From Ophiobolus disseminans (Eukaryota; Ascomycota; Dothideomycetes; Pleosporales; Phaeosphaeriaceae): 64,000 nt of DNA. Within the stretch, counting starts at the first letter, position 1. Every line of letters starts with the position of its first letter. The stretch covers positions 893,427 through 957,426 of the forward strand of contig MU006232.1 in assembly GCA_010093685.1 (NCBI GenBank), in the 5' to 3' direction. Of the stretch, positions 30,509 through 40,872 are shown in pieces. A model generated the notes under the pieces. The model worked only from the letters and a program-made list of their open reading frames with translations. It was not told the origin of the DNA and made no database searches. A program made the position numbers and the translations under genes.

Positions 30509-31843
30509 ATGGCAGTAGCGGCACCTACACCAGTCATTGTGGGCGCTCTCAAATGCCAGAAAGACTCGTATCTTCAAACTTTTGAGACGGAAGTGGTATC
30601 CTGCAGCGAGTATACGCCACCAGAAGCACCGAAGCAAACCGGCAGATCGAAGACCAAGAAGTCAACAGATCCATCTAAGTTTCCAACAAACGGGGACTCC
30701 CCAACCTCCAAAACATGGCTTGTCGAATTATCGGACAGTGTATTGTTTCCCGAAGGCGGTGGACAGCCTACGGACCACGGAACCGTCACACCACTGAACG
30801 ACCACAACGCAGAGTCCATTCCCATCACGAGCATTCAGCGCCATGGTTTGCAATGCATTCACTTCTCACCAATACCCTTGGAACCAGGCACCAAGGTCCG
30901 GCAAACTGTCGACTTCCAACGGCGATGGGACCACATGCAACAGCACACTGGTCAACATCTCCTCTCGGCCATCATGGACGGAATGGATCTACCAACAGTC
31001 GGCTGGAGCATGGGCGCCGCCGGCGAAATGAACTACGTCGAGCTACCAAGAAAGCCCACAGATGAAGAGATCAAGGCCATCCAGCAGAAGTGCAATGAGC
31101 TGATCCGCGACAACATGAGTATCACGGTTGAAACCCCGGAAGGCAAGGGTAGTGATAGTCTACCCGAAAACTACGACAGAGAAAAAGGCGTTGTGCGCTT
31201 CATCAAGATTGGGGATCTGGACTACAATGCTTGCTGTGGGACGCATCTAAAGCAAACATCACACATTGGAATAATTTTGTTACACCATACCGCTTCTGTG
31301 CGAGGAACGAACTGCCGACTCTACTTCACAGCGGGCGATCGTGCCATCAAGATGGCTAGCGAGTCGATCAACGGCCTTCGTTCGATCGCCGTGTCATTAT
31401 CATCAAGCGCTGCACCCGCAGATGTAGTGGCTAGTGTGCAGCGACTAGGCGATCAAGTGTCTGAGGCGAGGAAGAAAGAGAAAAAAATGCTTGCCGAGAT
31501 TGCTGGGTTCGAGGGCGGACGCATCAAGGCGTTGCTACAAGAGAAGGAGCGAGTGTTCTCGTACCGACCTACCGATGGCCTGGACTTCATCACTCTAGTC
31601 GTGTTCGAGATCAAGGAAGCCGTCAAGGACAAAGTTGTTGTGCTATGCTCAGGCGAAGCCAAAGCAACCGGGTCTATCGTTGTCATCGGAAAGCCAGAGC
31701 TTGTAGAAAGCATGGCAGCGAAAGTAAAGGAAATCGTCAGCACGGCCAAAGGTGGCGGTAAGGGCGAGAAGTGGCAAGGTAAAGTCACCGAATGGCAGAA
31801 GGGCGAGATCGAGGCACTGAAGCAGGCTGTAGAGGAAGCATGA
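30509..31843 (+). CDS. Alanyl-tRNA editing protein (AlaX / AARSD1-like)
   Basis: Trans-editing hydrolase that clears mis-acylated Ser/Gly-tRNA-Ala. Single exon, 444 residues from MAVAAPTP. A glycine-rich N-terminal domain (FPEGGGQPTDHGTV) precedes the editing core, whose zinc-binding motifs are HTGQH (after RRWDHMQQ) and CCGTHL, with RLYFTAGDRAI after. The C-terminal third is a helical/ferredoxin-like region ending in EGGRIKALLQEKERV and a lysine-rich tail. The same frame opens 50 codons earlier at 30359 with an Arg/Ser/Leu-rich segment lacking acidic residues, which would resemble a mitochondrial presequence if used. Function is well supported; the start choice is less certain. Confidence 0.9.
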   Translation: MAVAAPTPVIVGALKCQKDSYLQTFETEVVSCSEYTPPEAPKQTGRSKTKKSTDPSKFPTNGDSPTSKTWLVELSDSVLFPEGGGQPTDHGTVTPLNDHNAESIPITSIQRHGLQCIHFSPIPLEPGTKVRQTVDFQRRWDHMQQHTGQHLLSAIMDGMDLPTVGWSMGAAGEMNYVELPRKPTDEEIKAIQQKCNELIRDNMSITVETPEGKGSDSLPENYDREKGVVRFIKIGDLDYNACCGTHLKQTSHIGIILLHHTASVRGTNCRLYFTAGDRAIKMASESINGLRSIAVSLSSSAAPADVVASVQRLGDQVSEARKKEKKMLAEIAGFEGGRIKALLQEKERVFSYRPTDGLDFITLVVFEIKEAVKDKVVVLCSGEAKATGSIVVIGKPELVESMAAKVKEIVSTAKGGGKGEKWQGKVTEWQKGEIEALKQAVEEA

Positions 31844-32104
31844 TTGATTCATCGAAAGCGTTAGTATCTGAATTTGTAGAAGCGAATGACATAGGAAAGA
31901 AGACAGTATAGTCGGAGTATTGAACGACCGTCCAGGGTATCCAGCGAATACAAGAGATGTAGTAAAGAAGGAAGGGCAGTGTATATACATGAATTCAAAT
32001 GCGGAGAACGTATGTCTAGAAAGAAGCGAGGGTATGTGCAAGAAGAAGAAAAGAAGAAGCAAATGTGCACATATGAGAGGTTAGCGAGCGGTACACCGAC
32101 AAAC

Positions 32105-33389
32105 TCAAACGCTGTACACTTTCACGGAGTTGACGAGCCAGTATGTCTACACAGCATTAGCATCCAACCACCCTCCGTTGATCGAGAGGTACTCACGTCC
32201 GAAAATGACTGCGGCTGCGACGCGACATACGCATTACAGCTCGGATTTATCTGTGAGCAGGTCGTCGAGCCCCAAACACCGCCAGCCCTAGCAGTCAGTC
32301 AGCACACATCTCACACATATTTCGCCAAAAAAGTGCCACGTACCAATCTCCGCAGAAAGTAATATCAAAGACGATGCTCATATCCCGAAACCTCGCATCG
32401 AAATCACACCCGCCATTACCGTAGTTCGCAGACGGCGTGCCCCACGTATTCGGATCGGGATTGCCGCTGCGAATATTGCCGGGTACGTCTCGGCTAGCGA
32501 AGTACCAGACCTTGATGCCGGAGGAGGTCCAGAGGCTGGCATATACGCCGCCGCCGTTGGCGTTGAAAGGTGTGCCGTAGGAGGTGGGTTGGTTGGATAC
32601 GACGCCGCAACCGCTGTATCCGCCGCCGGCGCCGCAGTCGGCGTTCTCGACGCGGCGTCCTGTTTCGCCGCCCGGGCCGACGTTGGGGCTGCAGCCGGGC
32701 GTGGTGTGGAGTGTGATTTGATTGTAGTTGTTTAGGTGGACGCCTTCGTAGATGTCGAGTTCGCCTTGGGAGGGCCAGTTGGGGCCGACCATCCAGCTGG
32801 GTATATGTCAGTAGTGTGCATAGAGAGGAGGTTTACATAGGGGCTTACTATGCTGGCCATGAACCGCAGGCGCTGCCGGGTACGTGGGCAAAATCAGCGA
32901 TGACGAGAGCACGGTTGTATGAGTTTTTGCTTTGGATGCGGACACTCTTGCGGCCTGCGCCGTTTGGATCCAAGTACGACCATGTGTCTACGCCCATGTA
33001 GACTTGGTTGTTCTGGCTTTTCATGAGACCGAGCTGCTGTGCTTCTTGGGCGTTGACGTAGTCCACGAAGCCATCTGTTGAGGTCAGTCAATGTGTACAG
33101 GGCAGATAGTAGGTAACATGGCGTACGCGTGGGATCAGCAATCTACATCATATTAGCAACGTTAGAGAGTGTAGACGGCGGTGTCACTTACATCTTGGAC
33201 CCAGAACTTGTCATACCAGTTACTCGCATCGTAGGTATCGATCAGGTTATACGCTGCCGCGATCCGGACATCAGATGTTGTGGTGACTCGTGACGAAGTG
33301 CCATTTGGGAAGAACCCAGGTCCAGCTGGTAGTGCGGTAGTACAACTCAAAAGAGCGGAAAGAGAGATGATAATAGCCTTTAGAGACAT
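32105..33389 (-). CDS. Secreted glycoside hydrolase family 16 (mixed-linkage / laminarin-type glucanase)
   Basis: Six exons: 33389-33192, 33142-33127, 33074-32849, 32796-32344, 32287-32197 and 32146-32105; introns 49-56 bp; 341 residues. The signal peptide is MSLKAIIISLSALLSCTTAL. The family path is clear: VQDIADPTHGFVDYVNAQEA, GACGSWPAYWMVGPNWP with its two halves in different exons, the catalytic GELDIYEG (Glu159 nucleophile, Asp161, Glu164 acid/base), CDFDARFRDMSIVFDITFCG and the C-terminal TYWLVNSVKVYSV strand. It hydrolyses beta-1,3 or beta-1,3-1,4 glucans outside the cell, cereal or fungal wall glucan. The 16-bp second exon is unusually small and supplies IADPT. Confidence 0.92.
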
Positions 33390-35092
33390 GACTTGATCGA
33401 TTATGCACAAGAAGCTGGTTAGTAGTCGCACGAAGGGTCATAACCTGGGTTCGTTCCGCACACTCTTATATTGAAGCATCTCAGTCGCCTTCCGCTCCCT
33501 GATCCCCTTGCCAGGATTCATCATGGGCCGCTTGCGCACTCATCATGTAAAAGAAGATATGTGACCAAGATTTTCACCTTGTAGATGCATCCCCCATTGG
33601 TCGCCACTATGAAATTGGAACTAAGGCCTTGCGATGTTGCACTGAGGTCCAGACTTGGTGGGTCGAATTTGAGGAGCTGAGGCATCTGCGGAAGAACAGC
33701 CTAGTCAAGCAGTTTGGATGGCTTAACTGGATAACGTGCACATGGCGGCTGATGAGGTTGTAGACATTTGCTTCTCCTGTGCCACCGTTAGCGTTGGCTA
33801 GCCTTGCGTTGACGTTCGTGGTTTCATGACGGCGCCATCGGTGAATAGGCTCAGGGCTGTGAGTGGTTGACACCCCTGTCGGCTCATCTCAACTTTGGCT
33901 TCGCTTCCGCGGATACCTTAAACAGTGCCGGTAAGGCAGTAAAGCTTGCGCAAAAGTACTCCTTTCCTCGGTTTTCGAGGCTGTGATAGGTGTTCGACTT
34001 TTAGTTTTTATCTTATTTCCAAAGTGTTGAAGGCTCCACATTCGGACCTCCGAGGTGCTTGCAGACAAGAGTTCACCAACTCCCTCGACTTCCGACGCAG
34101 AAGACATCAAGCCAGTTCGAGTCAAAACAACAGATCCATAAGTCGGATGCGCTCCTGAGGATGGTATGCCTGCCGAACCCCGCATTTTTTTGCGTGCATC
34201 TGATGGTCGCACCAGAAGACTTTCACAAGACACGCGATGTCTTTGCCCAGGCGGCAACTTTAGTGCTATGCATCCATCTCGGGACAACATGCGACAAGTC
34301 GCGTGGTCGCGGGTGACATTCGTCGAGCCGTTCGAGGTTGCGATCGGACGACGAACTTTTTTGGTAACACCTTCGCTCTACTCGCGCGGCAGCATTCGAC
34401 TGCACTGACCTTGCAAGGGATATGCTTCCGTAGTTAGCCAGGCTTCGCTTGAATACAGTTGGTCGAACATCCAGCGTACGGCAAGACACACTGGTCAGGC
34501 GCTCTCCCCAGCTGCTCACCGCAAAAGACAGGACATCTCAACGGATATGCACGGCAAACGCTTATTGTAGTCGGATGAGATGTCATGATCGAGAACGCGG
34601 TTGACAGGAAGGAAGGAAGCATCTTCGGAGCAAGGTTGGCTCACCCGCACTAGGCCGCTTCGGACCTAGATCGTGCGTGCGGGGACACCACCTGACATAC
34701 AGTGAGCTCACCAAGCACCGTCGAACTTCGACGATAAATAGTTTCAACGAGCATCATGTACAACTACTTCATATGCTTGCGAAAGCCCGTTAGCCACAGA
34801 GAAGGCAATTGGCTGTAAGTATTGTATACACGCCATTACGTCAACAACCAGAATGTTCTCGTTCACGGAAATGCGTGATCAAGTCATGTACTGGGGTTGT
34901 GCCCGAACATCTTTATATTCTAAGTAATGAGCGACGAAAAACCCATTCACCAAAATCACCTCAGGCATGCCAGCGTGTTGGACCTGGCATTACACCTGAC
35001 CCCAAGAAAGAATCGAATGCACCATTGTACCCTTACTATCTCTCCTCAAAAATGTCAACTCAATCCCTAAACAAGCCTCATCCTTGTTTTAC
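33390..35092. other. Intergenic region, 1.7 kb, no gene supported
   Basis: Upstream region of GH16, then low-information DNA. A 133-codon minus-strand frame at 33889-34290 lacks domain, signal peptide or convincing composition. Together with the next gap it isolates the small secreted gene between them. Confidence 0.5.
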
Positions 35093-35540
35093 TCAAATCG
35101 TCTCCCAAGAAAGGATGGCCTGGGCCTTGCAACCTGGAGTCGCAGTACCGGCAGCAATATCGATGTGGTTCACACCCGGGACATTCCTATCCGCACACTT
35201 CGCGTTGTAGAAACGCTCTTCGAAAAGTTAGCAAGATTACTATACTCTAATTCGGACAGCAGCCTCTTGGGTGAAAGAGAAGGAACTTACGAGTACGGGT
35301 AATGGAGCTCTCGTTGAAGTAGGTGGATTGGAAGGGGCCGACATCGAGGTCGTGGCAGTCGCCTACTGGGTACTGCTGGAAGACAAAGTCCTCCCTCCAG
35401 TTATCCGGCCCACAAGTACCGCCGTTGTTGTAGAAGGTGGCTCGGATGCGAGGAGTCCCTTGGCGTGTCTCCAGCGGTGAGGCTCCAACGGCCATGGCCG
35501 CGGCAAGGAAAGCAGAAAGGGTAGTGAGTGTGAGCTGCAT
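35093..35540 (-). CDS. Small secreted cysteine-containing protein (effector candidate)
   Basis: Exons 35540-35291 and 35217-35093 (73-bp intron, GTAAGT..TCGAAG, GCTAAC branch) give 124 residues. A signal peptide (MQLTLTTLSAFLAAAMAVGA) is followed by a short propeptide ending in LETR, a possible Kex2-type site. The mature ~100 residues contain four cysteines (GGTCGP, VGDCHD, NAKCAD, PGCKAQ), enough for two disulfides, and no recognisable domain. Secreted, small, cysteine-containing and flanked by long gene-poor DNA, it has the profile of a fungal effector or self-defence peptide, but nothing proves a role. No sequence feature assigns it to a known toxin family. Confidence 0.78.
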
Positions 35541-37107
35541 ATTTGCGGTGTTGGTATTGAGAGAAGGTTGGAGTTTGAGTTGTTGAGAAGTGGTGAAGTA
35601 ATGGACTGGTTTTCGAGATGCTGTTGGAGAGGTACTGAAAAGGTGGATATCAGTACACTCTTTATACACATCGTGCCCTACTTACGAAGGCTTAGATTTG
35701 TTTCCTTGTCTTGCCTGGTTCTCCGCATCTGGGCAATGCATCCTCCACCAACATGGTGGGCGCATAAGTTCAAAGGCATGGACCTTTGGGCGGCAACCTC
35801 GCTGTAACATAAGGAGTGCTTGTAGAGCAACAAATTATAGCGTCATGAGACAAAGTGGATTCTCAGGTCAGCCGTAACAGCGTGTTTGACGCTGATCTGG
35901 CAAAGACCGGCCTGAAAGCTTTGATGGTATAGAAATCAGCTCTTAGTACTTCAAATTTAAAGGGATAGGGCTGAAGCTGTCGAAGAAACATCAGAATGGG
36001 TGGAAAACATTGGCCAAGCTATCTACATACTAGCGTTGTTTTCCTTTGAGCGAGCAGGATCTGCAAACCATAAAATGTTAAGTTCAGGTCCACTATACTA
36101 TTGGTTTTACAGTGGGATTGACCGTGTCATTCCCTGGGCGTTAGGGCCGACAGACTTTAACCAACAGTGTAATGTTTTAAGCTAGGTCGTCCTGTGTTAG
36201 AGCAATCGAGCCAACATTTGACCCTGGTGTGCATTTGCATGATAACGCACCGTGCTCACAATTTTGAACGGGTTGTTGCGGCTGACGGTCATCTATCATT
36301 GGCTGAATTAAATGTCAGTACTGCCTTCTGTAAGCTTATGAGCCACAGACCTACTCAAAGACGCTATCTGATCGGTCAATTTTTCCGCGCAATGCACGTC
36401 ATGTTCACTGCGTCTACCTCGTATTAGCAAGAGGTCTTGGCCTGATCTTATGACCTTCATGGGAACGGACAGTGTAGCTGTAGACTGTTTCGATCAGCCA
36501 ATATGAGCAAGCAGATGAGCATTACGCCTGGTATAGTCTCGCGTCATCGTTGATTTGCTTGACAATACATGTGATAGCTATACGTTCACGCTCAACGTCG
36601 TCCGAGCGCTTGATACTAACATTTCCGATGATGGAGCAATCAGTGTGTCATGAAAATGACGAGGACTTGCTCAAGGGGTACAATGACCCCAAATCTACGA
36701 TGTTAGCTGACTCGACCCTACCTAAATATCTATTTCGAACCCAGTATTACTCAAACATTGTAAGAACTCATAGGGATGGCCATCGTATCACCAATCTGGC
36801 TAGGACATTCTCTGACTGCTTCCACGATAGTTAAGGTACAACCCGAAAGTCGCGATACTTCGATCTTACTGACCGCATTGTGTGCGTTCAACTGACTCAC
36901 AATGGGTATAAAAAGCTTTTCTCGTCGTCCATCAAGCAATCCTTGCGAAAGGAATCTCCCAAGATCTGAACACTATTTGCGATATTGGACCCATAAAAAG
37001 CACACTCTCCAACAAGTACCATCTAAGCGAACCGAGACAGCCAACAACTTACACGGCTTCACAAACCCTCACGCCCAATCGTACGAGCAGGTTCCTCACC
37101 GGCCAAG
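35541..37107. other. Intergenic, AT-rich region, 1.57 kb
   Basis: Lower GC than the flanking genes and stop-rich in all frames; no gene supported. It carries a TATAAA box for the small secreted gene at its left edge and a lone TGACTCA at 36893-36899. Confidence 0.5.
35659..35668 (-). promoter_or_regulatory. TATA box of the small secreted protein gene
   Basis: TATAAAG on the minus strand about 120 bp upstream of the start codon, preceded by no other TATA-like element. Confidence 0.5.
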
Positions 37108-38627
37108 ATGGATGCATCTACCACTGTTGCTACGGTCTTACTATGCGCAACATTTCTTTGGACAGTGTTCCTCATTTATGACGTCTGTAGTCGACCAAAT
37201 CCACCATCAGCTATCCGCTCTGCTGGTCTCCTGTGTCACAACATCCCAGCAATGTTTCTAGTAGGCACTACCATGGCTGCCCAATCTGTCGAAACTACCG
37301 CGCTCATTTGGTTTGCGGCCTTGATCATCTTCCGATATTGGCGCACGCTCGTCAACATTTATTTCTGGCTCCAGTACAAACCAGCAGTAGCCTCAACCAA
37401 CCCCAAGTTCCGCGCGGAAGACTGCACTGTTATTGTGCCTACGGTCGGTCCGAGGGATAACACTGTCTATAAAGAGATGGTAGCAGCGATTCTTGTGAAT
37501 CATCCAGAGCTTCTCATATTCTCGACCAACACGGCCTTGGCGACACAGGAGGTCGAAGATGCGCTCCTTCCATTGAGACTGACATCGAAGCAGGTACTAC
37601 CGCTTACCAGAAACAGCATAACCTTGGCCCCATGAAGGTTGTCCCCGAAACCCTCATGCTCAACGCAGACATCTCAAATAAGCGAAAGCAGGTTGTACGC
37701 GCCTTCTCCAAGGTCACGACTGACATTCTCGTCATAGTAGATGACACTGCAATATGGCACCCTCGCTTTCTCCAAGCCGCGCTTCCGGCTTTCGAGTCGA
37801 AGAATGTCGGCTTCGTTGGCACTCGCAAGTGGGTTAAGCGTCTGCATCACCCTCGAGATCTAACGGTCAATATATTTGCTGGGCTTTGGAAGCAGTGCGT
37901 CGCTGGATGTTGGAACACCATTGGCGCCATCTATCTCGTTCGTCACAACTTCGAGATCCGGGCCACCAGCGCCGCCGATGGCGGTGTCTTCTGTGTTTCG
38001 GGTCGCTCCAGCCTGATCCGCAGTAATATCGTCCATGATCACTTGTTCGAGGGTGCGTTCTTGAACAAGTATGTCCTTGGACTCGGACCAGTCATGGCAG
38101 ACGACGACAACTTCATAACTCGCTGGGTGATTAATCGTGGCTGGGACATCAAAATTCAGTCTTCCGAGGAAGCCACGATGACAACAACTTTAGGCACGTA
38201 CCCGTTGAAGTTCCCAGATCAGTGCAAACGATGGAGCCGCACAACGTTCCGTCAAAATCCCATCGCGCTTTTCGTCGACCGCACTATCTGGTGGAAATGG
38301 CCGCTGACGGTGTGGACTACCATCTTACCATGGCTCTACAACGCAGCTCTGTTCTGGGACAGCCTCGCTGTGTATACACCGACCCAGACTGGCATGTACG
38401 AGCAGTCGCATCATCGTGTAGCCATCCTGTGTGCTACGGTAAGCTTTATCTGGATCACTAAGCTTGTGAAGACCATTCCTTGGTTTTGGAAGTACCCCAC
38501 GGACTTCTTCCTTTATTTCATGATCCCCGCTTACCCACTCTTTGCGTATTGACACTCGCTGCTCAAGGTGTACACTGCTTTCACATTCTGGGGCCTTGCC
38601 TGGAGTGGTCGTCCAAAAGTAATGTAA
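37108..38627 (+). pseudogene. Broken GT2 glycosyltransferase (hyaluronan/Cps1-like, ZtGT2-type)
   Basis: Membrane polysaccharide synthase of the fungal GT2 class that, in plant pathogens, supports hyphal growth on surfaces. The first frame (37108-37635) encodes N-terminal membrane helices and TVIVPTVGPRDN. The rest is in another frame (from ~37590) and carries VIVDDTAIWHPRFL, GLGPVMADDDNFITRW and the QCKRWSRTTFRQN product-binding motif (Q-x2-RW). Between them coding passes from one frame to the other at ~37570-37590 without room for an intron. A second lesion is an in-frame TGA at 38550, after which coding resumes (HSLLKVYTAFTFWGLAWSGR) to TAA at 38627. Two independent disruptions argue for a pseudogene. 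Confidence 0.75.
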
Positions 38628-39097
38628 TGACAGCTGAAGAGGGGCGTAGATCGTTTCACTCTAGGTTGAAGTGATCTACTTTATTTTTTAGTCTGTGCAG
38701 TAGGCAACATTCATCAGAGTATATCAATCCTTGAACACCCTTACTTAATTCAAATTTACCATTGAAACGTATTGCGCTACGCATTTTTGACGACTGTGAG
38801 CCATGTATCGTGCGGGGATCGCGAGACTAACCAAGTAATCTGCCGATGCAGGTTCCGAGACGGATAAACTCGCACGTCGACATCTATGCTCATTTGCCCA
38901 GCCCGCTCACCCCTCGCCATTGATCGTTCAACCCTGTATCTCGTCAAAAGAGTAAGAGTCGGTAGCAAACATCGGCGGTTGAAGTATGCTAGGTACCTTT
39001 GAGTGCTGAATGCCCGCAAGTATATCATGACCATAATGCACAGATTCGAAGTTCACTTTCGTCCACGTCGATTCATCTCGGCTCTTGAGTACTCACA
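38628..39097. other. Intergenic region, 470 bp
   Basis: No coding signal seen; holds the promoter of the following secreted hydrolase. Confidence 0.45.
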
Positions 39098-40111
39098 ATG
39101 GTTAATAGAATGTTATTTCATCTCGTTTCTCTTGTGCCAGCTGCTTTTAGCATCGCTCTTCCCCAGACTTTCAAACCATCACCAAGCAATTTTCCAGCGA
39201 AAGGCGATGGCGACTATGCTGGAGGTATCTTCAGCATACCTCTTTCCGAACTAGGCAAGTATGCTGGCGCAGGCGGGACTGGCGCTGAAGCTCCGAAAGG
39301 CAATGGCGCAAAGACATCTGGCTCGGGACCCTACCCAGCGATCATGTTGACAGATCCGACCCTGCCCGGTCACACCATCTTCGCTCCCAAGACACCGCCA
39401 GCCGACAATCTTAATCTGCCGTTCATTGCGTGGGGAAATGGTGCATGCACGCTCTACGCTGGCAATTACGAGCGCCTTCTCGTCGAAATCGCCAGCTACG
39501 GGTACGTTATTGCTGCCGATGGCAATCCAACTGAAGGCGGCAGTACATCTCAGCAAAGCAAGGTTCAAGACATGCGCGACTCACTGGACTGGGCTTTTGC
39601 AGGCAAGGCTAAGAAGTACGGCAACATCGATCTTACCAAAGTTACCACCGCAGGCCACAGCTGTGGTGGCTTGGAAGCTATGTCGACCGCATATCACGAT
39701 GAACGAGTGAGGCGAATCATCATGTTTAACATCGCCATCTTTCAGGATGATAGGCGGTATTTGCTGCAGGAGATTAAGGTACCGGTTGCGTATCTTATCG
39801 GCGGTAACAAAGATATGGGCTATGCTACTGTAAGTGTCGTCTCGCCGCGCGTTGTTTGACGTCCGCTGACCTGGCCAACACAGTCAGCAAAAGATTATGT
39901 CTTGCTCAACGCTGGACTACCAAAGCTCAGAGCAAACCTTGACACGGGTCACGGGGGCACCTTCCAAGCCACCAACGGCGGGAAGCAAGGCAAGGCAGCG
40001 GTTGCATATCTGGAGTGGCAGTGGAGGGACAATGCTACCGCGAAGGCGTATATCCTGAATGGAGGACTGGCGAAGGATAATTGGACTGTGGATCATGCAA
40101 ACTGGTCGTGA
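39098..40111 (+). CDS. Secreted alpha/beta hydrolase (GHSCGG type)
   Basis: Exons 39098-39829 and 39884-40111 (54-bp intron, GTAAGT..ACACAG) give 319 residues. Met1 or Met5 starts the signal peptide (MLFHLVSLVPAAFSIA). Residues after the signal carry the alpha/beta-hydrolase sequence with GHSCGG (Ser188) as nucleophile elbow, an acidic residue in IGGNKDMGY and a candidate catalytic His in LDTGHGGTF. Related fungal proteins are usually annotated only as alpha/beta hydrolases of the chlorophyllase/polyesterase-like group, so substrate is open. The short C-terminal exon is conserved in reading frame and amino-acid character, which supports the join. It begins a run of secreted products with the lipase at 40873. 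Confidence 0.85.
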
Positions 40112-40872
40112 AGGTGTTACGTGTTGTACGTTGGCGCTCAGCGCGTGTAGGCTGCATTCGTCCTACGAGAATTTTGCTGTATATAATGACATAATCTAAA
40201 AGTTATCCACGTGAGCTATGATGTTGATAAGAGCACGCAGACAGAAGATAATGGAGAGACGCGACGATGTGAAGCCCGCGGGACGTAAAACGCGCTACCC
40301 GTACGGTACTAGCGTGGATTTAGACTGGGCCACATCGTTTCCCCTCAATTGCTACACCCATCTCCTATGCACGGGAGCACAAACAAGACGACAAATATGC
40401 ATCGCAACGACTTTCCAAACGCCAGCCATCCGATAACGCTAGACTCGGAGCCCTGAATAGATTGTGCAAGTCTTGCCGCATTGCAGACGCCGCCCCACAA
40501 GCACATTTTCGGCGCACGACCAATAGCAGTCCAGACGTCCACAACCGCCGCGTGAAGCTTTTGTGACCAAGCAAGCCTCCTGATTTCGCCCTCTCCAATC
40601 GCTTCTAAATCCCCCAGAATCTCAAGACACAGCGGAAGGTGCGGGACGTAGCGTGGCTTTCCCGATTGCCTTATGTGGAAGTCGAGACTACTTTCGTGTG
40701 ATGAAATGCACCATGGCGTCCGCGGCCAACAACAGTTGCGGGAAGTGAAGAGAGTGTTTCCGTATATTTGGAAGCTGCCTGTGCCTTTCGACATTCCTGA
40801 GAGCCGAAGGCCATTACGATCGCTCCCCTTGCTTTTCGTTGTCACTCTTCAACATCGTCACTCGTTACCAAT
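40112..40872. other. Intergenic region, 761 bp, with one doubtful minus-strand ORF
   Basis: Upstream region of the lipase. A 166-codon minus-strand frame (40345-40845) is the only long ORF; it is listed separately at low confidence. Confidence 0.45.
40345..40845 (-). CDS. Hypothetical protein, 166 residues (doubtful)
   Basis: An open frame with protein-like composition (HLPLCLEILGDLEAIGEGEI) but no domain, signal peptide or splice support. It sits in the lipase promoter on the opposite strand. It could be a decayed or fast-evolving gene, or chance. Confidence 0.25.
   Translation of the reverse strand: MTTKSKGSDRNGLRLSGMSKGTGSFQIYGNTLFTSRNCCWPRTPWCISSHESSLDFHIRQSGKPRYVPHLPLCLEILGDLEAIGEGEIRRLAWSQKLHAAVVDVWTAIGRAPKMCLWGGVCNAARLAQSIQGSESSVIGWLAFGKSLRCIFVVLFVLPCIGDGCSN

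Noticed and set aside
33889..34290. 133-codon minus-strand ORF in a gap
   Set aside because: No domain, signal peptide or splice structure; composition unremarkable.
37480..37540. Possible intron (GTGAAT..ACACAG, 54 bp) that might repair the GT2 gene
   Set aside because: Its length is a multiple of three, so it cannot correct the frame, and it would remove conserved sequence.
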